From CAZQKL01 sp964593895 [NCBI: uncultured bacterium] (GTDB lineage: Bacteria; DYJV01), in contig CAZQKL010000053.1 in the NCBI GenBank assembly GCA_964593895.1, positions 1-14,029 of the forward strand: a stretch of 14,029 bases of DNA, read 5' to 3'. Position numbers and translations under genes: made by a program. The notes beneath the pieces were generated by a model, which saw only the letters and a program-made list of their open reading frames with translations, did no database searches and was not told where the DNA came from. Position 1 is the stretch's first letter, and each line of letters begins with the position of its first letter. Below, in pieces: positions 6,904 through 12,207 of this stretch.

Positions 6904-7287
6904 ATTTTTCGTTTCTATGTCACAACCGCAGGATTTTTTATACCCATAAATGACATATCTTAATCGTGTGGATAGAGTATTTCCGCATTCACACTGGCAA
7001 ATAACTTCAGAATCGTAAGAATTTAAAAGGTCAATTTTGCCAATTTCAATAATTTTCAGTTTGTTATAGGTTTTGCCAATGTATTCTTTCAAATTTTCAC
7101 GGATTCTTTTTTCTTTGTCTTCTTTTGTGTAAGAGGTTTTATTTTGCTCTGCATTTTTTATTTTTTCTGCTTCTTCCTGGATTTGAATTTCTCTTATTGC
7201 AACATCAATGAGTATTTTTGCTATTTTAAGATGCTGTATATCTTTCTGCTGTATGCAAAATTTAAGGCTTTGATAAATTTCACTCAT
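6883..7287 (-). CDS. Phage zinc-binding protein of unknown function
   Basis: 134 residues. The N-terminal half (1-65) is helical and charged. The second half, YIGKTYNKLKIIEIG...ICQCECGNTLSTRLRYV...GYKKSCGC, resembles a small phage zinc domain in which a short beta part is followed by CxCxCGN and SCGC (C97, C99, C101, C120, C122). Such domains are common in tailed-phage hypothetical proteins and are thought to bind DNA. Its ATG overlaps the resolvase stop (TAATG) and GGGAG precedes it. The 3' end carries nine A residues, after which the -1 frame continues into a second zinc ribbon. Confidence 0.7.
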   Translation of the reverse strand: MSEIYQSLKFCIQQKDIQHLKIAKILIDVAIREIQIQEEAEKIKNAEQNKTSYTKEDKEKRIRENLKEYIGKTYNKLKIIEIGKIDLLNSYDSEVICQCECGNTLSTRLRYVIYGYKKSCGCDIETKNKKKLKT

Positions 7288-7736
7288 TATTTGGTCTCCC
7301 TGTAAAAATTTTTTGCATAATAAGCGATAAGTATAGCATCAGCTGTAGCATGAGTAATTTTGATATGTGGGAACAATTGCTGAGCTTTTGCTTTGGTGAT
7401 ATTTTTGTTCCCTTTTGTAAGGCAACCAAGTTTTCTCTGCCATTTCCCTGGAGCAATTTCTATAAACGGAATTTTATTTCCGATAAGGCAAGCTCTTAAA
7501 AATCCGTAGTTTTGTCCAAAGGAGAATACAGATTTAACGCCCTGTTGAGGCATGCTGTGAACTTTTTCAATAAGAGCAATCTGGATTTCACCCATATTTT
7601 TGAAATTTTCAAAAAGTGACCATATATCCTTTTCAGTTTCAGGAATTTTGTAGACGCGAGACCACCCACCACTGCTTATTATTCCGACACCACCTTTTTT
7701 ACCAGGGTCAACTCCAATCCATACTTTTTCAATCAT
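7287..7736 (-). CDS. RuvC-like Holliday junction resolvase
   Basis: 149 residues with the RuvC/RNase-H fold signature. The acidic residues are D10 (IGVDPGKKGGVGII), E57 (ALIEKVHSMPQQGVKSVFSF) and the C-terminal pair H129/D133 (THATADAILIAYYAK). The PGKWQ and KAKAQQLFP blocks typical of phage RuvC-type enzymes are also present. It cleaves branched DNA during replication/recombination and may trim junctions before packaging. Length is near the ~155-170 of phage members. GGAG lies eight bases before the ATG. The start overlaps the preceding one-TM gene by eight bases and the stop overlaps the next start, so all three are co-translated. Confidence 0.93.
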   Translation of the reverse strand: MIEKVWIGVDPGKKGGVGIISSGGWSRVYKIPETEKDIWSLFENFKNMGEIQIALIEKVHSMPQQGVKSVFSFGQNYGFLRACLIGNKIPFIEIAPGKWQRKLGCLTKGNKNITKAKAQQLFPHIKITHATADAILIAYYAKNFYRETK

Positions 7737-7920
7737 TGTTTTTTCTCCAGATTTGTTTTATCAAATAATTTTCAAGCCAGATTCCTATTGCATCAAGCAT
7801 TTCACATATGAAGCTCAAAACTGTTTCGTAGAACTTGAAAAACACAAATAATGCGAAAGCAAACCAGAAAAGCATCCAGCCAAAAATTTGCATCAGAAAA
7901 AAAGTAATATTTTTAAGCAT
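7729..7920 (-). CDS. Small membrane protein, possible holin-like
   Basis: 63 residues. Residues 4-30 (NITFFLMQIFGWMLFWFAFA, then LFVFFKF) form one very hydrophobic, aromatic-rich membrane segment. An amphipathic helix and the basic end LIKQIWRKNND follow. No family is recognised. A holin role would suit the lysozyme about 1 kb downstream, which lacks a signal peptide, but many early phage membrane peptides look the same. GGAGG with a four-base spacer precedes the ATG. It overlaps the resolvase gene by eight bases. Confidence 0.65.
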   Translation of the reverse strand: MLKNITFFLMQIFGWMLFWFAFALFVFFKFYETVLSFICEMLDAIGIWLENYLIKQIWRKNND

Positions 7921-8038
7921 TTTACCTCCATTTCCATTTTAAGCCCATTTTTAGCCAAAATTTCGCATTTTCGCCCCTGACGAATTAAAACCATTAGAAG
8001 CACCGAGTTCTTCAAAATTTGACCCCATAGAATGCTTT

Positions 8039-8239
8039 TTAAGGGCATTTTAAATTGTCCTTCCCCTCAAAAATTTTTTTAAGCAAAACATATTCTCCTG
8101 GAGATAAATTTCTTGTCCAGAACCATTTCTTATTTTCTGATGCAGATAGGGTATTTTCTCTTGTGCATATCTCGTAATTATTTTTCCTCAAGAAATTGAT
8201 AGCAAGTGCAACTAAAAACTTGTTAAAAATTGAGAGCAT
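8039..8239 (-). CDS. Small hypothetical protein
   Basis: 66 residues; not recognised. The start region MLSIFNKFLVALAINFLRKN is moderately hydrophobic but short and interrupted by charges. The rest (NKKWFWTRNLSPGEYVLLKK) looks like a small soluble domain. The ATG has GGAGG seven bases upstream. It is separated from the next gene by about 120 bases (7921-8038), in which I see only an unsupported 25-codon frame without an SD. Confidence 0.6.
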   Translation of the reverse strand: MLSIFNKFLVALAINFLRKNNYEICTRENTLSASENKKWFWTRNLSPGEYVLLKKIFEGKDNLKCP

Positions 8240-8251
8240 TATTTGTCCTCC

Positions 8252-8539
8252 TTATTCTTTGAACAATTCAACTTTTTCAATTTCATAATTTTTCCCGAGC
8301 AAAAAATTTATTTTCTGGAACATTTTTGCCATTTCGTTGATTTTATCAAATTCATTGCTTATTTCAGAGAGTTCTGCTTTAATATCAGGGTCATTTGCTA
8401 ATTTTTGTTCTTTAAGAAAAGGCAAAATTTTTGTTTTAAATTTTGCTTCAAGGTCTTTGAATTCAAAATAATTTGCATGCAATTTGCTTTTCACTTTTCT
8501 TAATCTTTCCAGAACTTTTTCTTTAAAATGGGATTGCAT
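8252..8539 (-). CDS. Small coiled-coil hypothetical protein
   Basis: 95 residues, almost entirely helical and charged (FKEKVLERLRKVKSKLHANY, then LSEISNEFDKINEMAKMFQK), consistent with a coiled coil. No enzymatic motif. Its start overlaps the end of the zinc-binding replication-type gene by 17 bases, with AGGAG seven bases before the ATG. It is therefore co-translated with the replication block and may be an accessory factor; this is inferred from position only. Confidence 0.65.
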   Translation of the reverse strand: MQSHFKEKVLERLRKVKSKLHANYFEFKDLEAKFKTKILPFLKEQKLANDPDIKAELSEISNEFDKINEMAKMFQKINFLLGKNYEIEKVELFKE

Positions 8540-9050
8540 CTTCCAGCTCCTCGTTATCCAATGAGCTTTCTTTATCTGTTAGTGCAAATTTTTTTATATA
8601 AGCTTTCATCTGTTGTGGGAGATTTTCATTCCAGATAGCGATTTTTATTTTATCTCGTTTTGAGATATTTTCATTTTGCTCAATGCTTTCATTAACTTCT
8701 GCATGTTTTAATTTCCCAAGGTCACAATCACAAAAGCAGGAAAATTTATAACCATCAACTTCAAAATCTACCCAGCCTGTATTTTTGCAGCGTGGACAGA
8801 CGATAAAATCATTAACACCAGCAGTTTTAACAGCAGGAGCTGATAATTGCTTTTTGATATACTGGATGATTTTTGCAATAGAAGGGAATCTCTCTTCGTT
8901 TTCAATAATTTCCTCAACAGCATTTTTAACCACATCAATTGACAAATCCTTGGTTTTATTGTAAAATATCTCAGCTCTTGCAGGTTCATTTTTTCTTCCA
9001 AAGGCATTTTCAAGTTTTTGGTAAAGGTTAATTAGCTCCTGCCTGGGCAT
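8523..9050 (-). CDS. Zinc-binding replication protein, helicase-loader-like
   Basis: 175 residues from ATG 9050. Residues 5-70 (LINLYQKLENAFGRK...FPSIAKIIQYIKKQ) have the helical layout and FPSIAKI motif seen in N-terminal domains of phage helicase loaders of the SPP1 G39P kind. Residues 85-109 hold a zinc site, CPRCKNTGWVDFEVDGYKF then SCFCDC. A charged linker and a C-terminal ELEDAIPF tail follow. An upstream in-frame ATG at 9086 would add MKKKKEKKRRRK, but AAGGAG seven bases before ATG 9050 favours the shorter form. It directly follows the initiator gene, overlapping it by 23 bases, where lambda has helicase loader P. The loader role is inferred. Confidence 0.7.
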   Translation of the reverse strand: MPRQELINLYQKLENAFGRKNEPARAEIFYNKTKDLSIDVVKNAVEEIIENEERFPSIAKIIQYIKKQLSAPAVKTAGVNDFIVCPRCKNTGWVDFEVDGYKFSCFCDCDLGKLKHAEVNESIEQNENISKRDKIKIAIWNENLPQQMKAYIKKFALTDKESSLDNEELEDAIPF

Positions 9051-10107
9051 TTTTCTTCTCCTTTTCTTTTCTTTCTTTTTCTTCAATTTTTCGTTTCAAT
9101 TCGTAATATGGCTCTTCTTTTGCACTTTTTTGTGAAACCAGCTGGTTCCAGTTTTTGTATAAGTGATAAGGGTTTGAAATAACCTGACTCCAAAAAGGGT
9201 CCAGCATTGCATATTCAAACACCCTTATCAAATCACTCTCATTCACATGGAACTTACGCCGTATGCGGGCGACATGCGTCGCCCATACCTCCAGTTCTCG
9301 TTGTGTTATGTTGAAATGAGCCACTTTTTGTTTGAAATAATCCCGCATATATTTTGCGAAATTGTAATCCACAAGAGTAGGTTTAATATCATCATGATAA
9401 GGGTAAGGTTTATTTTTTGTGATTTTGTCAATTACGCTTTTTAAAGAAACGACATTTTCTGGAAGATTTTCTTCTTTATCAGGACAAGAAAAATTTTTTT
9501 CATCATCATTAAGAGGAGGGGGAGATTTTTTTAAATTTTCATCGTTTTTGGCATGCTCATTGCTATCTATATTAACCTGGTTATTATTATATTTCCCTTT
9601 ATCTACTTTACTCCCCTCTTCTATTTCTATTTCCTTTTCCTTTTCCTTTTCCTTTTCTGAAGGGGGTATCGGTATGTTATCGTTATGGTATTCATAGGGT
9701 ATTGATAGGGTATCAATAGGGTATTGATAGGGTATAGATAGGGTATTTGCAACTTTGTTAAATTCTTTTAAAAGAGCTGGTCTGTTTTTAAATTGTTCAA
9801 GCTCTTTTTTAATCTTTTCAATAACTTTTGGAGATTTGTTTGCTTGATACTTTAAAAAATTCTTAATAAAGATAAAATTTCCATCAATAAAAATTTTTCC
9901 TTTTTCAGATAGGGTATCTAAAATTTTGGATATGGTATCGATAGGGTATCCAGTTTCAAATGACATTCTTTGATAGGATATCTCAAATATACCACTTTGG
10001 TTTGGACATCTCGTGATAAGGTATAGATACACTAATTTCCCTTCTGGCGATAAACTTTCAATAAAAGGGTCTTCCCAAAATGATGTGTTAATATACCTAT
10101 ATGACAT
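9028..10107 (-). CDS. Phage replication initiator with internal origin
   Basis: 359 residues from ATG 10107, chosen because AAGGAG lies six bases upstream; an open extension begins at 10140. Residues 1-85 (FWEDPFIESLSPEGKLVYLY, then ISYQRMSFETGYPIDTISKI) are a winged helix like those of DnaD-type replisome organisers. Residues ~118-260 are a disordered linker with 11-residue repeats TLSIPYQYPID / TLSIPYEYHND and an EKEKEKEKE run. Near the C-terminus, ELEVWATHVARIR...LIRVFEYAMLDPFW...LYKNW resembles the conserved end of phage replication proteins. The linker DNA contains the 11-bp iterons at 9661-9746. It overlaps both neighbours, the upstream gene by 11 bases and the loader-like gene by 23. 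A GC-rich palindrome at 9261-9288 lies in the C-terminal coding part. Confidence 0.88.
   Translation of the reverse strand: MSYRYINTSFWEDPFIESLSPEGKLVYLYLITRCPNQSGIFEISYQRMSFETGYPIDTISKILDTLSEKGKIFIDGNFIFIKNFLKYQANKSPKVIEKIKKELEQFKNRPALLKEFNKVANTLSIPYQYPIDTLSIPYEYHNDNIPIPPSEKEKEKEKEIEIEEGSKVDKGKYNNNQVNIDSNEHAKNDENLKKSPPPLNDDEKNFSCPDKEENLPENVVSLKSVIDKITKNKPYPYHDDIKPTLVDYNFAKYMRDYFKQKVAHFNITQRELEVWATHVARIRRKFHVNESDLIRVFEYAMLDPFWSQVISNPYHLYKNWNQLVSQKSAKEEPYYELKRKIEEKERKEKEKKNAQAGAN
9261..9288. repeat. GC-rich palindrome inside the initiator gene
   Basis: GGGCGAC (9267-9273), loop ATGC, GTCGCCC (9278-9284), flanked by GTAT (9261-9264) and ATAC (9285-9288) with a two-base bulge on one side. That gives eleven paired bases in an otherwise AT-rich gene. 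It resembles the widespread GTAGGGGCGAC...GTCGCCCCTAC class of short dispersed bacterial palindromes. Confidence 0.65.
9608..9660 (-). other. Homopurine tract beside the iterons
   Basis: The coding strand is almost pure purine across this stretch. Bases 9631-9658 are uninterrupted and include four GAAAAG-type hexamers (9633-9656). It encodes EKEKEKEK in the initiator linker. Strand-biased purine runs next to iterons are also found in lambda ori, so a role in duplex opening is possible. Confidence 0.5.
9661..9746. repeat. 11-bp iteron array, putative replication origin
   Basis: Five perfect copies of ATAGGGTAT begin at 9694, 9705, 9716, 9727 and 9738, exactly 11 bases apart. Three decayed copies at 9661, 9672 and 9683 keep the same phase. 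Further copies occur upstream in the same gene: perfect at 9909 and 9941, one mismatch at 9930, 9973 and 10016. Spacings of about one helical turn suit cooperative binding on one DNA face. The array lies inside the initiator gene, as the lambda iterons lie inside O. Confidence 0.75.
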
Positions 10108-10375
10108 GACCCTCTCCTTTTTTTGGTTTATAAATTTCATTAAATTTTTTTAACTCTGAAAATTTTAAGATTTTTTTGTTCCTGTGGTCACAAATAAAAA
10201 TCAAATTTATTTGTGGAATGTATAGAATTAAATGAATGGTGACACCATCCCAGTATCTTCCTTTTGTAATCACATAAGCTTCATTAAGATATTTCTTTAA
10301 AATTTCCTCATCTGGCCTGTTGCCAAATTTTTTAATCCATGTCTGGATAAATTGATTCGTTGGCCTATACTGCAT
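10097..10375 (-). CDS. Hypothetical early protein
   Basis: 92 residues; not recognised. The N-terminal part (FIQTWIKKFGNRPDEEILKK) is helical. The middle, YWDGVTIHLILYIPQINLIF then ICDHRNKKILKF, reads as a run of beta strands. No catalytic or membrane signature is clear. GGAGGG sits six bases before the ATG. It is the gene immediately before the replication initiator and overlaps it by 11 bases, so it is part of the early operon. Confidence 0.65.
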   Translation of the reverse strand: MQYRPTNQFIQTWIKKFGNRPDEEILKKYLNEAYVITKGRYWDGVTIHLILYIPQINLIFICDHRNKKILKFSELKKFNEIYKPKKGEGHVI

Positions 10376-10377
10376 CT

Positions 10378-10437
10378 TTACCCTCCGTTGCTAATTCTCT
10401 CAAAAATTCCTTTTAAAGAGTTTTCAAACAACTTCAT
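10378..10437 (-). CDS. 19-codon coupled micro-ORF
   Basis: MKLFENSLKGIFERISNGG. Its ATG overlaps the stop of the preceding gene (ATGA), and its TAA falls inside the GGAGGG-TAAAG-ATG start signal of the next. The frame fills an otherwise unexplained 58-base gap exactly. The peptide could form one amphipathic helix. It has no SD of its own, so it would rely on coupling. Confidence 0.35.
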   Translation of the reverse strand: MKLFENSLKGIFERISNGG

Positions 10438-10658
10438 TCATGTATAATATTTTCTGCCTTTTTATCTTTTAATCCTGGGCTCTTGTCATAATTTTTTATA
10501 AAATCAGTAACCATCACTATAAGAGCCATAATAAAATCATTTTTTTCGCTTTCTTTAAGTGAAGTGTAATATTTGTAAATTCCCTCAATTGCTGAATTTT
10601 TGTTGAATTTTTTTGAAATATCTGTTATATTATTGATGTGATTAATAATTTCTTTCAT
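10434..10658 (-). CDS. Small hypothetical protein, first gene of the early block
   Basis: 74 residues from ATG 10658; an open extension to 10691 is not favoured because GGAGG lies seven bases before ATG 10658. The protein is helical (MKEIINHINNITDISKKFNK, then NDFIMALIVMVTDFIKNY). Its one hydrophobic stretch, residues ~44-56, is too short for a confident membrane helix. No family is recognised. Its start lies 13 bases from the divergent start of the DUF4145 gene and the two share one palindromic SD. Confidence 0.65.
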   Translation of the reverse strand: MKEIINHINNITDISKKFNKNSAIEGIYKYYTSLKESEKNDFIMALIVMVTDFIKNYDKSPGLKDKKAENIIHE

Positions 10659-10660
10659 AA

Positions 10661-10670
10661 GGAGACCTCC
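10661..10670. promoter_or_regulatory. Palindromic SD shared by two divergent genes
   Basis: GGAGACCTCC reads GGAG on both strands. On + it precedes ATG 10672, and on - it precedes ATG 10658, each by a suitable spacer. The two starts are 13 bases apart, so there is no room for promoters between them. Confidence 0.65.
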
Positions 10671-10671
10671 C

Positions 10672-11334
10672 ATGAATATTTTTAAATCCAAAAAAGCAAA
10701 AAATACTGAAAAAATTGAACTCCCCAGGGATGTTTCTGAAGTTAAAGCCTTCCCTCATAAATGTTTCTTTTGCAAAAAAGATGTGGCTTCTAAAATTGTA
10801 TGATGTCGCAATATTGATAATAATACTCTTTACATTGTTGGAGAGTGTCCAAGATGTGGGTATCCATCTATTGCGATTGCAAATACAACTCAAACCTACG
10901 GAATTGTAGAACTTAAAGAAGTTTTTCCTAAAATCCCAGAAATTGATATACCTGATGAACTTCCTGACAAAATTAAAGAGCTGTATAAAGAGCTTGCAGT
11001 GGTTGTAAACAATATTGGAGAAAAAGAAGCCATAATAACAATTATTTCTATGGGTAGAATCCTCCTTGAAGCGATTTTTAAAAATATTCTTAATATTGAA
11101 GGGAATAAAAGCCTTAAAGAACTTATCAAAATAGCTGTTGAGCAAAATCTTATCCCTAAAACTCTTGAAGAACTTTCTGATAGCATTAGAGCTGTTGGGA
11201 ATAAATCCATTCATGAAGCAGAAGGGTTTACTGAAGAAGATGCAAGAGATATATGGGAATTCATCAACATCATTGTTGATTATATTTATATCCTTCCAGA
11301 AAAAATAAGAAGGATACGAGAAAGACATCAATAA
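10672..11334 (+). pseudogene. DUF4145 protein gene interrupted by an in-frame TGA
   Basis: A 221-codon frame starts at ATG 10672 behind AAGGAG and is broken once, at codon 44, by TGA (10801-10803). Read through, it gives an N-terminal zinc ribbon (C31, C34 before the stop; C59, C62 after) and a C-terminal DUF4145-like domain: ELPDKIKELYKELAV, MGRILLEAIFKNIL, LIPKTLEELSDSIRAVGNKS and EEDARDIWEFIN. That domain also appears in restriction and other defence-related proteins. The TGA could come from TGG or CGA by a single change. Standard TGA stops are used elsewhere in the window. It is the only + gene inside the leftward early region and so looks like acquired cargo. A shorter product could start at ATG 10999. 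Confidence 0.75.
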
Positions 11335-11792
11335 TCTTCCTCCTTTTTCAAAAATTCCTTGCAGGATAATAAAACTTCAATTGCTTCGTTGATTTCTTTT
11401 ATGATTTTCTTTTTCTCTTCATGGGTAAGCTTACCATCTTCAAGCGATTTGGATATTTCAGATAAAACATCCGATGTTTCCTTTGTGATTTTTGCAGTAT
11501 GGGATATAAGGTCACCAATGTTTTTTGATTTTTTATACGAAGAAATATCTATAACCGCACAATCAATAAGCTCTGCAATTTCATCTATCGGTTCTTTTAA
11601 TCTTGTAACATCAAGAATTGCAACAAAAGTTGCAACAGAAGGAACTTTTTCTCCATAGTAATATCCTTTGAGTGTATGTTCAGAAAGCCCTGTTTTTTTG
11701 GATATAAGCCTCAAAGAAAAACCTTCATTCTTTGCTCTTTGAAGCAAATTCATGCATAAATCAATTGCAAATTCACGATACGCCCTTTTCAT
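11328..11792 (-). CDS. Phage regulatory protein, CII/CP76-like
   Basis: 154 residues. Residues 10-60 (MNLLQRAKNEGFSLRLISKK, then TGLSEHTLKGYYYGEKVPSV) contain an HTH with the GLSEHTLKGYYYG pattern. The second half (SHTAKITKETSDVLSEISKS then LEDGKLTHEEKKKIIKEINE) matches the layout of the Phage_CP76 family, described as CII-like regulators in P2-type and related phages. It sits between the Cro-like gene and the replication block, the place of cII in lambda, behind a terminator-like hairpin. The SD is GGGGG five bases before ATG 11792. Its 3' end overlaps the opposing DUF4145 gene by seven bases. Confidence 0.8.
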   Translation of the reverse strand: MKRAYREFAIDLCMNLLQRAKNEGFSLRLISKKTGLSEHTLKGYYYGEKVPSVATFVAILDVTRLKEPIDEIAELIDCAVIDISSYKKSKNIGDLISHTAKITKETSDVLSEISKSLEDGKLTHEEKKKIIKEINEAIEVLLSCKEFLKKEEDY

Positions 11793-11828
11793 ATTTTCCC
11801 CCTTTCTTGTATGTATTTGCTTGAAAAC

Positions 11829-11845
11829 ACCTGATTTTATCAGGT
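11829..11845 (-). terminator. Terminator-like hairpin between Cro-like and CII-like genes (tR1 analogue)
   Basis: On the minus strand ACCTGAT-AAA-ATCAGGT forms a 7-bp stem with a 3-base loop and is followed by GTTTTC. The U run is short, so termination would be partial. That fits a tR1-like attenuator in the leader of the CII-like gene. Confidence 0.55.
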
Positions 11846-11863
11846 ATTTCGTTTATATTTGAA

Positions 11864-12070
11864 CTATGAATCATCTTCCGAAAGACCATATATGTCCTCC
11901 AAGGTCACTTTTTGGTTGGTTTTTAAAGATAAATATTGAGCGATTTTATATGCTATTTCAGGAGGTATTTTTCTTTTCCCATGAATATAATTATAAAGTC
12001 TTTGAGGAGAAATACCGATAGATTTTGCAATTTGACTTTTTTTGATAGGAATATTTTTTAAAATAGACAT
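11864..12070 (-). CDS. Cro-like HTH repressor
   Basis: 68 residues. Nearly all is a helix-turn-helix domain: IKKSQIAKSIGISPQRLYNY, then IHGKRKIPPEIAYKIAQYLS. The short acidic end VTLEDIYGLSEDDS follows. Size and position opposite the S24 repressor match Cro of lambdoid phages, which shuts off the lysogenic promoter during lytic growth. It is the first gene after the leftward promoter at 12099-12127. AGAGG lies five bases before the ATG. Confidence 0.85.
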   Translation of the reverse strand: MSILKNIPIKKSQIAKSIGISPQRLYNYIHGKRKIPPEIAYKIAQYLSLKTNQKVTLEDIYGLSEDDS

Positions 12071-12098
12071 TTAAACCTCTTGTTAACTTTTTTTAAAA

Positions 12099-12127
12099 TT
12101 TATAAACAATATGTTTCTATTTGTCAA
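12099..12127 (-). promoter_or_regulatory. PR-like early promoter
   Basis: Minus strand TTGACA (12122-12127), a 17-base spacer and TATAAA (12099-12104) give a consensus promoter for the Cro-like gene and the early operon. The operator at 12104-12116 fills the spacer up to the -10 box, so a bound repressor would block polymerase. Confidence 0.82.
12104..12116. promoter_or_regulatory. Immunity operator, copy 1
   Basis: AAACA-ATA-TGTTT, a 13-bp dyad with five-base arms lying in the PR-like promoter spacer. An identical copy is at 12183-12195; I noticed no others in the window. Confidence 0.75.
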
Positions 12128-12170
12128 GAAAAAAATTAACTAATTATTTAGAAATGATTAATTTAAATCC

Positions 12171-12198
12171 TTGTAAAATTTCAAACAATATGTTTAAT
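12171..12198 (+). promoter_or_regulatory. PRM-like promoter for the repressor
   Basis: TTGTAA (12171-12176), 16 bases, TTTAAT (12193-12198): a weak sigma-70-type promoter. Transcription would begin at about 12205-12208, that is, at the ATG of the repressor, giving a leaderless or nearly leaderless mRNA like lambda cI from PRM. Operator copy 2 covers the spacer and part of the -10 box. Confidence 0.5.
12183..12195. promoter_or_regulatory. Immunity operator, copy 2
   Basis: A second exact AAACAATATGTTT, 79 bases from copy 1. It overlaps the -10 box of the presumed repressor promoter by three bases, in the same position relative to that promoter as copy 1 has to the PR-like promoter. This suggests autoregulation. 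Confidence 0.75.
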
Positions 12199-12207
12199 TT
12201 CTCTTTA

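Noticed and set aside
7951-8028. 25-codon frame in the gap after the 66-residue gene
   Set aside because: No SD, no overlap with neighbours and no recognisable sequence.
8138-8150. Isolated ATAGGGTAT in the 66-residue gene
   Set aside because: A single copy without phase partners is probably chance, not part of the origin.
10801-10850. TGA as a selenocysteine codon in the DUF4145 gene
   Set aside because: Only a weak 5-bp stem (10825-10829 with 10842-10846) lies downstream, too far and too loose for a bacterial SECIS, and no selenoprotein family fits.
10642-11331. Long minus-strand frame opposite the DUF4145 gene (also 10896-11210)
   Set aside because: Phe/Asn/Ser/Ile-rich shadow translation of the + gene; no SD and no family-like pattern.
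12121-12207. Upstream extension of the repressor to TTG 12121
   Set aside because: The TTG is part of the leftward promoter -35 region and the extension would put coding sequence over operator copy 2; no SD supports it.
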